From Actinomucor elegans (taxonomy: Eukaryota; Mucoromycota; Mucoromycetes; Mucorales; Mucoraceae): DNA of 64,000 bases. The position numbers and the translations under genes were made by a program. Of this stretch, positions 23,661 to 36,246 are shown piece by piece. How positions within the stretch are numbered: position 1 is the first letter of the stretch; the number at the start of each line of letters is the position of its first letter. Location: contig JAMSLZ010000002.1 in the NCBI GenBank assembly GCA_026027325.1, forward strand, positions 1,984,001-2,048,000, read 5' to 3'. The notes beneath the pieces are model-generated. The model ran no database searches, was not told the DNA's origin, and saw nothing but the letters and a program-made list of their open reading frames with translations.

Positions 23661-23759
23661 AGACAAAAAAAAAAACTTAATATATGTATGTATGAACAAG
23701 ATGATATAGGAGATTGGCTGGTATGAATAATAGGAGAGAATAGGAAGGAGGGGTATCTG

Positions 23760-25725
23760 TTATAATCCAACCATACCAAATACAACAAGCGCACCCACAT
23801 ACGGCACCAACACTGTCTTTGCTACAAAGTAAAACAACATACCAAACGCAATCGATATAGGTAAAGCAGGCAAGGCCTTCTTGTAAATGGCCAGCAAGAA
23901 AATAGTAGTAGTTAAACCTGTCAAAACAGCAATAGTACAGCATACAGTAGTGATCCAGTCATACATTGCTACAAAGACTTAGTTTAACGCGTCTTATAAA
24001 TGTATAGATGTTTTTACCTGCGCGTGCAATTAAGACACTGTAAAAGACAAAATCACCTAATCCAAGCTTCAGTCCACTTCTTTCAGCTATAGTATACACG
24101 TTAAATATCATTCTATACATTCAATAAATGACACATACCATCTTCTTCGTCATCTTCCGGTTGTATTTTGCTATTGCTATCTTCTAAAGGAGCTACACTT
24201 GGTGTTTCACTAGGGCGATCGTGGTCCACTGACTCGGCTATCGTTTCTTGTGTAGCAAATGGATTGACAGTAACATGACTATCATCAGGTAACCGCATAA
24301 ATCCATCGTGACTCCTTCTAAAGTTTTGCTGTATAAACTGGTACGAGTGCCGCTGACCTGTTTCAATAGCAGAAAACGGTCGATTCGATGAACCCAACAT
24401 GCTATTTGACAGTTTTAAATGATCATGGGATGCCATCATGAACCAGACTGCATTGACAGAATACAATAACGCAGGTACTTCTCTTTGTTGAGTTCGAGAG
24501 CTTTCGATTAATAGTCGCAAAGGGCCAAAAGGACATAGCACGGCGATGAGATCTAGAATTTCCGGTTTTAGCACAGATGTTTTTTTTTTCTATGCACATC
24601 ATTTCTTATTACCCCAAATAGCCAATAAGCCCAATAGAATCCAGGTAGTCCATTGTTCTAGACCAGTTAATGAAAAGGCCATCAGTGAACTCATGATGGT
24701 AAGATAGCATTGTTGGAGCCAAAGAGGCCCTTTCCAAAAAATGGAAACAAGACCTACAACTGCAAAGTTCCATAATGCAAATACCAAGGTTACATAGTCT
24801 AAAGGGATCAAGAATACTTGTAGGAGGTTTCTAGTAAAATAATTTCAGCCATCTCTATTTATGTCTTGTTGATCTCTCTTCCACTTACAGCAGTAGTAAA
24901 TAGGTCATGAAACCCAACAGTAGCAATACAACCACCATAAAAAAACCAATAAGAACCTTGATCCAACCTTTCTTGAATAAAATGACAATGAGAATGGTCA
25001 CGCCAATAATTTGTCCGATGATAATAGCGGCATTGGTGAATGAGGTAGCTATCGTAGGTTCTGGAGATGTGGATGATGCGGTATTGGAGGTTGCAGGACT
25101 TGTGGATGGAATATTTACATAACTTGGACGAGTAGGACTATAACGAATTCAAAAGCTTAGAATTACATCCCAAACGCGTTTACAAGAAACCCTTACCTAT
25201 AATCACTTTGCCCTCCAAATGCCACTTTGACCCAAAATATACTTAGAATGATACATGCAACGACAGGTTTTATGATTCGATAAATTTGGTTCATATAAAA
25301 TCTTAATTCATCTGCTACCTCTTGTTCCTCGAGTCTCTTTTCTTCTTCTTCATCTACAGGTTGGTTGGATAGATCATGGAGCGGTATACCGCCTCCACCT
25401 ATGTCGTGTTTCAATTGCTTTTTTTCTCTCGAGAAAGAGGTTTGAATAAATGCTTACTTGATTGTTCCTGACCTTCTACTGTTGCTGCTGCTGCTGCTGC
25501 TGCTGCCGCCGCTGCTGCTTGTCGATTCTTTCTCGCTGCTTTACAAAACCGATAATGTTTATCTCGCCAATGATTCTTTTGACACTCGATCGAACAGTAT
25601 CTCGGACCTTCGTGGCCACAGGACGAGCACATGAAGGTGGCTGGTTTTTGACATGATGAGCAAAAGTTGATGGATGAGGCTGATATTTCTGTTGATTGCT
25701 CTGTCACTACGGCATCAGTTGACAT
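23760..25725 (-). CDS. Presenilin-type intramembrane aspartyl protease with N-terminal MYND zinc finger
   Basis: Presenilin is the catalytic subunit of gamma-secretase-like complexes, cutting membrane proteins within the bilayer. Both catalytic aspartates are present: IWD-LIAVLCPFGPLRLL (Asp codon split by the intron near 24550-24610) and GLKLGLGDFVFYSVL (GxGD). The PALP signature (KKALPALPIS) follows. Other family words are WKGPLWLQQCYLTIMSSLMA and REVPALLYSVNAVW, with an acidic hydrophilic loop between TM6 and TM7. The first exon (25725 to about 25450) encodes a MYND zinc finger (FCSSCQKPATFMCSSC, YCSIECQKNHW, HYRFC) and a polyalanine run. The presenilin frame has an upstream stop and no ATG before its first hydrophobic segment, so it must be spliced to something upstream; this exon fits in phase with donors at about 25474 or 25459 and an acceptor near 25427. 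The fusion is well supported but rests on splice inference. Confidence 0.85.
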
Positions 25726-28608
25726 TGGGGTAAACCGATTCGAGATGAAAAGCGAAACAAAAGGAGTTCTAGGACAGTTCGGATATTAATAAGTTGGTAT
25801 TTAATAAACGGATGGCACACAGTTTAATTATTTTCGTTATACTTTTGTTCCCCTCGTTCTTTTGACCTCAATGGGCTTATACCGAGCTCGATTAAACAAA
25901 AGGGGGGATTTGGGTTGGAAATCTGATTTGGCTGAATGTCGGAATTTACTTATTTAGAATCCGATACCTGATTTTTTTTTTTTTTTGAATCACAGAATTC
26001 CATCCTACTTCCTAAACCCAATTTCTGAGTAATAAAAAGGAGGTATATATTTTATTAGCTGCGTTTGCGCAAACATTTATAGCGCATGGAGAGAGCCTGA
26101 GGTAATATAAACATATTTCATACTTGTGACTATTCTGCAGGAAACTTTACTTTAGAAAACAATGGTGCAAAGCTCTATGTGGGTAATAGGCTTTCTGGGT
26201 TTATGGCATGCGTCTATCTATGATCAAATATTGCTTTTGAGTATGAACAATCTTATACATAATTGGCATGTGTATGATGGCATTTTTTTTTTTTTATATA
26301 TACTTAAAGTTGAACTGTCAAACAGAAGAAATCCAACTCATAAAAGTTTTCTTTGCTTGTAATTCAAGCCAGAGTATTCTGATAAAGCCTATTTTATATG
26401 TTTTCAGTTTGTCCTTTGGGTAATAGTGTTTTACCTGGAAATACATATACAAGCTGGTGCCAGCGCTTCATAGGACCTATTCTAACCAAACAAGTTATGC
26501 ATCACATAGTTCTATGATTTGAAAGATAACTGGTAAGCAACACCAAAGGTAATAAATAAATGATAAGTATACAAGTATATTGATAATGTTTCTCGTACAC
26601 ATAATACACTCTATTGTCAAGTATAGTCTGTCTACGCTTTGCTAGCAGAATTATAGAACATAAACTTTTGATATTGCTTATCAAGAGTACACTCATCATT
26701 CAATGTCATAAGTTTGTTGGAATTTTATTGAAATAATAGAAATTTTGAGATTTTGAAAGCGTATTGTATTAATGCGGTATCTGTTGGTAGCGGCGCGCTT
26801 TTTATGAATGCGGCAGCTTACCTTTAAGCCGGTAAAAATGAAATGAGGTAATACACAAATCTGGGTTACTGTTGCTGAAGACACGAGGAATACATTATTC
26901 TCCGCAGTGGTATATTCGTATTATTTGATAGCTTCAGTGGTAAGCAAAATAATGATTGATAGAGTAGAAACGAGACAGGACCTTACATTATTAATGTTGA
27001 CACGCCAAATAGGCAGACTTTTGAAATTGCAAAGACATGAATCTAAAGTTGTTTAATTAATGTAGTAACTAAATATTATATTGACGTAACAAAAGAAGCA
27101 GATGAAACGAGCATTGAGCAGCGTATTACAATCCAACCATTGAGTGGGTGGAAGGAGCACCCTGCTTGTCTTGTGCAGACATTTATGGAATTGTTGTCAA
27201 AACCAATCGTGTACACGCACAGTCTGGTACTTCTGCTTAAAGAAAAATTACCTGATTTCTTGAATATCTGTTCATCTAATGTAGAACTTGTAAGAAAAAT
27301 TCAAAAAAGTTATCGTTTATAAACCCATGACGTAACTGATTGATCAACAGTTACTTCTACGCACTGTGGTGGCGGTGATATAAAACTCAGTAACATGTCA
27401 AAAAATATCAGTTTTCTGAATCAATGTTATTGAATAGGAAATGGCAGCGTCGAAAAGGATGACTGGACATAGTCCTTTTAAAAGTGACTTTTGGGCCTCG
27501 TGTCTGGTCAAACGCAGCTTGTATTTAGCTACGGATGGTTGAATACTATATGATCGTTTTTTTTTAAAAATTTTTTTTAGCCCATCAAGTATGAGAAGTG
27601 CTCTGAATTAAACAGGAGATCAGCCATAGAATATTGTTTAATTCTAATCTGGATGATTCAACTGGTTTTCTATTATACTTAATCACATTTGGTACAGTTT
27701 ATTTTGGTTCTTAGGTTTTTTTTAAATAGAAAAAAAAAGCGGATAAGAAAGTTTGTACTTCAAAGGAGTACCGAATTAGAAGCTCTCCTAAAAATCGCCC
27801 ATTGGGACGTCAAAAACCGCCCCTTGGGATTGTGTCAACTGTATATAATTATTTGAACCACAAGTTTAAACATTTTCATATACAAAAAATGTGAAGCAAA
27901 TGCCTAAATATATTTTTATTCATAAGTAATGTTTTGATATTATAAAGTTTGTCTCTAAAGACTTATAGGATCGAACAAAACTACCTTTAATTTTAGCTCT
28001 TCAGCTTCAAAAATATCTCTTGAACTTTATTGGATGTCAACCAGTTAGTATTAGCCAATTAAAGTGGCACAGAATAGTTTTCTCGGAGGTGGTTGTGTGT
28101 TCTCTGCGCACAGACTCTCTGAGGAGATGAACAGGTTTACTACATCTTTAAAAGCCTAGAAATATCCAACATTCTGCCTTTATAATAAGAGATTGAAAGT
28201 ATTTAAAAAACTAATACGCCAAAATCAAAACGTATCAATTCAAAAGCAAAACGATCAAAAGCCAGTAATTATTTTGCAGACAATCGGGTATATTTTGACA
28301 AAAAGTAAGCGTTTACTGAGAGACCTAATACAATACGAGTATATACATATCATTCTGTTATTACAGCTTTGTATAAAAGGAAACTCTACAAATAGTATTG
28401 ATTGAATATATGCATCTCATTTATAAAAAATACGTGTTCACTATCTACGAAATAATTAACTCATAATTTCAAAGAAAATCGATATTTACGTAGATCTTGT
28501 CTAATATAACCAAAGTTTTTTTCTCTCTGTTATATATAAACAGAGCACACACATGATCTTTCCTTTGTACATAGCCATCAATCCCCTTTTCGCTACTTAT
28601 TCATAAAT
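25726..28608. other. Long AT-rich intergenic region
   Basis: About 2.9 kb. It includes the presenilin promoter and many AT runs. An open frame of about 84 codons around 27072-27322 (containing GWKEHPACLVQTFMELLS) might be a gene remnant, but I recognise no family and see no supporting exons. No tRNA or transposon ends were found. Confidence 0.45.
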
Positions 28609-29098
28609 ATGGAAAAAATCAATATTTATTTGGCGCATCCTTGCTGCGAATGCAATGAATTTTTTTTGCAGTCCTCAAAGCCTTATCATCCATCTAGAAA
28701 GATACCACGATATAGAAATCATCAAAAGACCTATAGGTAAGAGACGTCCTGTATCACATGTCTACTTGTATGTAAAGCAGCCAGCAGATAACTATGTCAC
28801 TCACTTTGCTTGCCCCTCTTGCTGGTTTCACTGCAAAGAAGACATGGATACATTTTCTCATCATATCATGGAAACTCACCTTAACCTCTCCGAACATGAC
28901 AACTTGAGCGAATATCAAGAATTAGCCGAATCCGTTGTTTCAGTGGATTTTCACAATCAAGATGATGCTTATTATGATGAAGGTAGCATGATTCGGAACA
29001 AGTTTATAGAAGATGACAGGGATATTAGCAGTAGGAATGATGAGTTTCTGTGTATGTTGGAGGGCTTGGCTATTAACTTTAAAAGAATGTTCACCTAA
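28609..29098 (+). CDS. Small C2H2-like zinc-finger protein, apparent one-base frameshift
   Basis: Hypothetical protein with two zinc-finger-like units. From ATG 28609 the frame reads LAHPCCECNEFF; after a T8 run at about 28659-28666 the matching continuation lies in another frame (SPQSLIIHLERYHD), which together would form a C-x2-C...H-x4-H finger. With seven T the frame would be continuous. If the T8 is correct, translation could start at ATG 28655, giving 147 residues that lack the first cysteine pair. A second unit, FACPSCWFHCKED...HHIMETH, is intact. The remainder is acidic. A frameshift, a sequencing error in the homopolymer, or an overlooked intron are all possible. Function unknown. 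Confidence 0.55.
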
Positions 29099-29838
29099 TA
29101 ACGTTGACATATGGTTTATGCAATAAAATTCCATCTTTTCTTTCTTCAAATGGTGTGTAGCCTTGTCATTACAAACGAGGGGCTCTTTTTTTTTTTGAGA
29201 CAATGAACAGTGAAATACTAAGCTGAAGCATAATGTTCTACAAATGGAAAGGATTGGGTAGTGTATGTATGTAATTTTTATATATGAGTTAATCAAAAGC
29301 ACCTTTTTTTTTGCATTTATGCTGGTTTTATTATAATATCAGGTGAACAGATGTAATAGGCATTGTATTACATGTAATAGAAAAATTCCCTAAAGAGCAC
29401 AGAAATTGAAACATTCAGCAAGTAGCCTAGACATTAAAAGCTTTTATTATAGCGGAAACATAATTTTAAAGATGAATGATTGCAGTATTATCACCCAGAA
29501 TTTTAAGTGAAATTATTTTGAAATGATGAGGGTACGTCAAACTTAATATTAAAAATTGGATGTTTGCAAACGTCTACAGATGAGCTAAAGAAGATGCTTT
29601 TTTTTTCCATCGAATTGTTATTATCATGTATATAGTGTTATTTTCAATTTTATAAATTGCCTTGTATATTCCTTAAATAATAAGTCAAAGCTTTGATGTT
29701 CAAATATGTCTAAGCAAATACAAATAGAGTTATAGATATTGTTATGCAATCTTTTTATTAAATATTATTTATATGCAATAAATTATGTATTATGTATATA
29801 TGTATATATGAGAGAGACGTGAAGATATAAAAAAAAAC
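29099..29838. other. Shared 3' region of convergent genes
   Basis: About 740 bp of AT-rich sequence between the zinc-finger gene and the ATPase stop. Only 3' untranslated and spacer sequence is expected; nothing else is seen. Confidence 0.5.
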
Positions 29839-32800
29839 TTATTCTTCAACGAGATGTTGTCTAGCAAAGAATCTTCTCTTGATGAACTTGTAGAATTCAG
29901 CCAAAATAATGTAAATGACAATAGAGATCAAGACCATAACCCATTCCCATCCAATACCACTATGTTTGAACACAGTTGTGTTAACACTAAAGAAAAGAAA
30001 AGTTTAGTAAATTGAAACAACCAACAAAAGAAAAAAATATATATAACTTACACAGGGACGTAGAGAACAATGAACATGATACCGAAACCAAAGAGCCAAG
30101 ACATGTACATGTAATAGTTTTGCTTTTGTGTGATACCTTTCCAAGTCCAAGTAGGGTTAACCAAATCACGGCAAGTATGAGCATGCAATAATAATAATAC
30201 AGTCATTGTGACGAACAAAGCACCACGAGCACGGTAGACATAGAAACAAGTGTCATTGTATTCCTTGTTACAGTTAGTACCCAAAGAGCCATTACCAAAG
30301 ACGTAAATGACCATAGCATAGTTGGCCAAACAGATTAAACCCATCATAACACCATAGTAGAGAATATCAATGATATTACGGTAGCAAAACAAGGATTCTT
30401 TATCAGTACGAGGAGGAACCAACATTTGCTTAGGATGAACATGTTCAAGACCGAGAGCCATAGCAGGAGGGGCACTAGTAATCAAGTTGTTGAACAAAAT
30501 CTGAATAGGAGACAAGGGAAATACGATGCTGTCACCCTCACGGAAAGCCAAACAGAGAATCAAAGGTGTCAACTCAGCAACATTAACGGAGACCATGTGT
30601 ACACAAAACTTGGAAATATTAGCAAAGACACGGCGACCTTCTTGAATGGCAGCAACAATAGTGGCAAAGTTATCATCAACCAGGATGATATCAGAGGCTT
30701 GCTTAGCGACGTCAGAACCACCTTGACCCATGGCAATACCAATATCAGATTCCTTGAGAGAGGGACTGTCATTAACGCCATCACCAGTCATGGCACTAAT
30801 CTTCTTACGACGATGAAGGGCTTCAATCATCTTGACCTTGGTATCGGGACTACAACGAGCAATAACTAAAGGCAATGTTTCCAATTGATCAATGGCATCA
30901 GGCGAGAGCTTGTCAAAAGCTTGAGCAGACATGACGAGATGATCGACATTGCCAGTAGCAGGAATGATACTAACTTCACGAGCAATAGCAGTAGCAGTAG
31001 CAATATGATCACCAGTTAACATGTGAACAGTAATACCAGCCTTGTGACATTTTTCGACAGCATCCTTTGATTCAGCACGAGGAGGATCGTAAATACCAAC
31101 GAGACCCAAAAAGACCATATCTTGTTCAATTTCTTCACGAGAGAAAGACTTGTGATCGATTTCACCTTCCTTACCCTTGGCAGAGACGCGTCTAGCAGCT
31201 AAAGAGAGCACACGAAGACCACCCTTGGCCAAAGCTTCAACATTGGGCATGACAAGGTCTTGGAGTTCTTGTTGAGTAATAGGCTGGATATTATCCTTGT
31301 TGGACATTTGGACAGCAGTACAGCATTCGAGCACACGTTCGGTAGCGCCCTTCAAGAAACCAACCAATTGAGTATCATCATTCTTTTTGTATTCACAAAG
31401 AACACTCATGCGTTTGATAGAAGAATCAAAAGGATTTTCAGAGATCAATTTCCAGCCACCGTCAGTAGCATTATTGGCGTCAGTCAAATCAGGCTTACCC
31501 ATCTTCATCTTGTGGGCAAAGACTTGCAAGGCAATTTCAGTAGGATCACCAATACCATACCATTCATCAGTTTCAGCAGCATGGCGGACTTCACTCATGT
31601 TACAAAGAGCGGCAGATTGAACCAATTGAAGCAAACCATTATTCATGTTTTCCTTGGTGACAACAGTGTCCTTATCGGATTCGTGATGGACATCACCAAC
31701 AATGTCAAAACCAAGACCGGATACGGTGTAAAAGCCAGCATCAGGACGCCAGAAACGGGTCAAGACCATCTTGGATTGAGTTAAAGTACCAGTCTTATCG
31801 GAGCAAATGTTGGTAACGGAACCCAAGTTTTCGAGAGCAACAAGACGACGGACAAGAGCGTTTGCTCTGGCCATGGCATTAACACCAAATGCTTGAGTCA
31901 AGGTAACAACAGCGATCAAACCTTCAGGAATAACAGCGATAGCAGTAGAAATACCATAAAGCACAACTTGGTCATCAATCTTAAAGTGAGCAGCGCCAAA
32001 TACGATAATCAAAGCAACAATAGCAATAGCCAACAAGACAAGAGCCATACGATCGAGCGACTTTTGAAGAGGTGTACGAGCATTATCACCGCTGTCTAGC
32101 AGACGCTTGGCAATTTTACCGATTTCAGTTTGCATACCAATGGAAGTAACGATAGCCTTGCCACGACCCTTACACAAGGTAGTACTTGAGTAGGTCATAT
32201 TGATACGGTCACCCAAGGGAACATCAGCAGCATCTAGTACGTCATTGCTAATATAGAATAAATTGGTTAGCCTTGAAATCCTACTAGACTATAATTTCCT
32301 CATGCAACTTACACTTTGTTGACAGGCAATGATTCACCAGTGAGCAAGGCCTCATCAATATCCATATTGAAGGATTCAATAATACGGCAATCAGCGCCAA
32401 CAACATCACCGTTCTTCAAGATAATAACATCGCCAGGAACTAATTCACGGGTAGCAACTGTCTTTTGATGACCATCACGGATAACCTGAGCAGTAGGAGA
32501 AGCCATTTGACGCAAAGAGTCCATTGTCTTTTCAGCCTTGTATTCTTGAGCAAAACCAATACCAGCGTTCAAAAGCATGATAAACAAGATAACACCGGCT
32601 TCAACCCAATCCTTGAAAGCAAAAGAGACAGCCATAGCAATAACCAAAATCAAGACCATCACGTTCAAGAATTGTTTGGCCATCAATTTGATAGGATTCA
32701 CACCACCATCACCTTCCATTTCATTGTAGCCGTGCTGAGCGTGCTTTTCTTCGATCTCGGATTCCTTTAAACCGTCTTTAATATCAGTCTTTAACAACTG

Positions 32801-33079
32801 AGCGACAGTTTCGATCTTCATGGTGTGATAAGGTGGGCCTTCGACAGCCGTCATGGCAGAATTGGCAGTGTTTCTACGGATCAAATTTTTTCTTCTCATC
32901 ATGACACGCTTGAGCATGGATTTTTTATCGTCTTGGGTATCATCTGTCATAGAAGAAGCCCGGGTTTGAGCCTTTTCACTATGAGTTACTTTATACTTCT
33001 TTTCAGTAAATTCATTCTCTTCAGTATAATGTTCGGTATTTTCAAAAGTGATCTCTGTACGATTATTATCTTGTTGCAT
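29839..33079 (-). CDS. P-type ATPase of the fungal Na+/K+ efflux (ENA, type IID) group
   Basis: Plasma-membrane cation pump that exports Na+ or K+ at the cost of ATP. Three exons: about 33079-32306, 32250-30050 and 29985-29839. Landmarks in order are a hydrophilic N-terminal extension of about 100 residues, FGLKESEIEE-like actuator start, ALLTGESLP (phosphatase motif), AIAVIPEGL in TM4, ICSDKTGTLTQSKM (phosphorylated Asp), YGIGDPTEIALQVFA and FLKGATERVL in the nucleotide domain, and AMTGDGVNDSPSLK in the hinge. The SPTAQVIRDG and GIGDPTEIALQVFA wording follows yeast Ena1 rather than SERCA or Pmr1. Ten membrane segments can be traced. The start at MQQDNN is preferred; an open frame runs further upstream to 33208 but looks like leader sequence. 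Confidence 0.9.
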
Positions 33080-35149
33080 AACAGAGGATAATATTTTATA
33101 GTTTAGATAGTTTGAGTTGTTATAGAAGAAAAGATCCGAGAATTGAAGACTTCGTTTCAGGTATCTTTTATATTTTTTTATCGCAGAATCTTCAGAAAAA
33201 AAAAACAAGTTACATTACAATGGAAGCAAAATGTGATGATCGGATTGGCTGAACAACAAACACTAGGTTAAATAAAACCTTTTTATTGGTTAAAGGCCGG
33301 AACAAAGCTTGTGTAATAAAAGGATCCTGTTTTCTATAATTCAAAATAATAAGGGATTTTGAGCGCGTATTCATTTAATCAATTGATCTATTCCTGTTTT
33401 TGACATTTTTAACTATATGTTCATCTGTTATTTTTACTATAAACGATGAAGTATTTTAAAAGTAGAATATCATTGATCCATGACTAATTCAATAGCACAC
33501 GTCTGTGCTTTAAAACGATTATACATGGAAACGTCAGAATAATACGAAACCTCAAGTTTTAGATCAGCTTAAAAGACGCGCTAATAGTGCCATTGGACAA
33601 AACTACTTCACAATCCGTCGGAATTGAGCCAAATTTAGCGGTTTTCATGTTAAGCGTACATACATTACCCTATACTGATAACCACATGTGGTAACATTTC
33701 CTAATTCTAAAATGGGTTAAGTTTGTACAACGAACAGGAGGTCATATAGACTTATCCGTTCTACCGGTCAAGAAAACGGCAAGTAATGAGTCTTTACGCA
33801 CAGCGCGTAAGAAAAAAAAAGTTAATTTGGCCATTTTATTTGATAAAACTAACACAGTTCAATAGAAAACTAAACTCAATATGGACTTACCGCCAAAAGG
33901 GAAAATTAGTGTCTTCAAACATGTTTACTGTTCTTGAGCTTCTTTTTTCAAATCTGAAGATCGTATGTACTACAAGTAAAAAGTTGTGTGGAGTAAACAT
34001 CATACTGTAGGCGAAAATAGCGCAAAAAAAATTATAGCATCTTCTGGTTTTAATAAGGCTCCGATGGTTTCACAAATAATCCCTTGAGACAGAACCAAGA
34101 GCAACTTTGATCTCAGGACTATATACCTATCTATCTGTCTATATATATATATATATATATAATCTCAAGACTCTCTCTTATCCAACATTAAATACCATGT
34201 ATTGTCACAAGCCGCATTGAGATCATGGAACCAAGTCTGACTATGGTTTTACCCAAGAAAGTTCGATCGTATCCTATGGAGTGCATCATGACTACTGATG
34301 CAATACCACCAATATATAGAGAACAATCCGCGTTTTGTTAGTCATTAGAAGACAGTTCTTCCGGAATATCTTCAGTAACACACACATTTAATAATGAAGA
34401 TGCAGCTCTATATAAATGGGAAATACACGAGGCCAGCTATCTTGATATTCTCGGGTATCAAGCAAAAAGGTGTACTATTAGATCCAATAAAACAGCCTTG
34501 GATTTCTCAAAGATAACTCATGGTGTATTCATCAGATAATTGGGAGGCCTCCGTTATTTGTAAATGCCAATTATGGTAGTAATGGCTGTCAAAGAGATGA
34601 GTGTTCGAAATCCATAGTTGGTTGTCTCAAATTGATTTTTGAAGAAATAATAAGGGCCGTATTGTGCTTTTTAGTTTGTACTACGACTCAAATGGTCCGG
34701 ACTCGAGTAACAATAACTACTTATTTAGTAACCAAAAAGGTACCAGTATCAGAGTTAAAGGAAGGGGGTCATTTTATAGTTACAAATTTTCCTTTTGCTC
34801 AGCAGTTTTACAAGACAGATATGGACTAACTGTGGTCAATCTCTGGGAAAAAAATCGCCACGTTCTGCAAAATATTTACGAAAGGCGTCAGATCCATTCA
34901 TTTTGTATTCATTCACGTGAGCAATGCTAAACAATCAGAGCTTGGCCGAGACCTATGCTTATCTCGATTTAGAGATACTGCTGCTGTTCCACGGAAACCA
35001 CGGGTAAATATAACCATGATAGTTCACAATATGACGAAAAAAGGGTTATTCTGTGTCACTGTTATGCGTTTTGCTTTGATCAAAACCCTATTATCCAGCT
35101 AATGAAGATATCTATTAACAAATGGAGCCTAATTAAAATGGTCTATCTA

Positions 35150-35730
35150 ATGTAGCAGTTTATTCTGAATAAGAGATAATAGTTAGACGCAACATTAAAA
35201 CCAAAATCGGTTGAGGGATCTCGGCGTCATTAGATTGAAATTATATAAAATGGCTGTCATTTATAGTCAGCTATTGAAAGGGTATAATATACTAATTGTA
35301 TTGTGGTTTAAACAATACCAACCGTTCATTCTGCGCAATAAATAATAATACAATACAGTATTAAATTGAGATCAGTCGGGAGATCTACCCATTATTTGAT
35401 TTAACTAGGCTACGTAATATGCATTTATCTTACAGTTCACTGTCTATTGATAAGTACAATATATTAATTATATCTCAATTAAACAATAGGTGTAATATAT
35501 AGTAGTTCATTATAGGCACGTACTACATATTCTTTGGATATGGCATTAAACTGTTGAGATCGGTTGAGAGATTAGCGGATCATTAGAAATTATGCTATAT
35601 AAATGTATTTTCAACTAATCTATAAACCAACATGCTTGTTGGGTTTTAGTTAAAGGATAATGTATTGCTTCATTCTGAATATATCCTATGTAGTCATCAG
35701 ATACGGTATTAAAGCGAGATTAAATGAGGA
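35150..35730. repeat. Diverged tandem repeat array (period about 163-185 bp)
   Basis: The core (C/T)ATTAAA..GAGATCGGTTGAGAGAT(C) recurs with starts near 35193, 35359, 35544 and 35707, spacings of 166, 185 and 163 bp. Between cores the order TTCATTCTGAATA, core, CATTAGAAATTATATAAAATG, AATATACTAATTATA and GTTTAAACAATA is kept. The last copy is cut short. No coding capacity. Confidence 0.75.
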
Positions 35731-36158
35731 ATGTGGATCTGTTAAAAATGGTCCGATTCCAGACAATGCTAACCTTTAGGCCCAGATTTTCAAATTTCGC
35801 TTTTTTTTGTAAAATTTAAGAAAAAAGCCACTTTTGAAGCATATTTATGTATAAAATAGGCAAGTAGTGTGTATCTGAAAGTATGTGTATGCATTTTTTT
35901 TTTTCCTTCAAGAAACACATGTGGTACAGAGGCATTTTAATAAAGCCAGTTTTCATTTATAAATTCAAAAAAAAAAAGTACAGTACATTTTTAGCACCAC
36001 TAGATGAATAATTTAATTCGAGGTGTATATGTATTATGAACATGTATTGTAAGTATCTGAGTATTGTTATTAAAGAATTTTCATTTGGGCACGTAAATTT
36101 GTTTCATTGCCGACATCCAATCATTCTTTTGGTCAGCTTCTTTCCGCCAACAACAGCA

Positions 36159-36176
36159 ACGCGTTACGCGACGCGT
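36159..36176. promoter_or_regulatory. Pair of ACGCGT (MCB-like) sites upstream of DCC1
   Basis: ACGCGT at 36159-36164 and again at 36171-36176 with ACGCG between them, about 70-90 bp before the DCC1 start codon. A TTTCCGCC word at about 36141 resembles an E2F half-site. MCB elements bind the MBF/SBF-type G1/S regulators in yeasts; here binding is inferred. Confidence 0.55.
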
Positions 36177-36246
36177 GCGAGACCCCTAAGGGCCAACTAT
36201 TGGAATATTTAATAGAGCGCTTTTTGTTTTACCTTCAGTTTAGAAA

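Larger units (their letters stand above)
33080..36246. other. Long intergenic region with repeats
   Basis: About 3.2 kb between the divergent ATPase and DCC1 genes. It has a CTAT/TA microsatellite near 34130-34162, the four-copy tandem repeat at about 35150-35730 and the DCC1 promoter. Short ORFs at 33786-34010 and 34632-35102 have no recognisable content. Confidence 0.5.

Noticed and set aside
23463..23726. Tyr-repeat ORF
   Set aside because: Produced by the (TAC/TAT)n microsatellite.
27072..27322. Open frame with GWKEHPACLVQTFMELLS
   Set aside because: Short, in a gene-poor region, no recognisable family.
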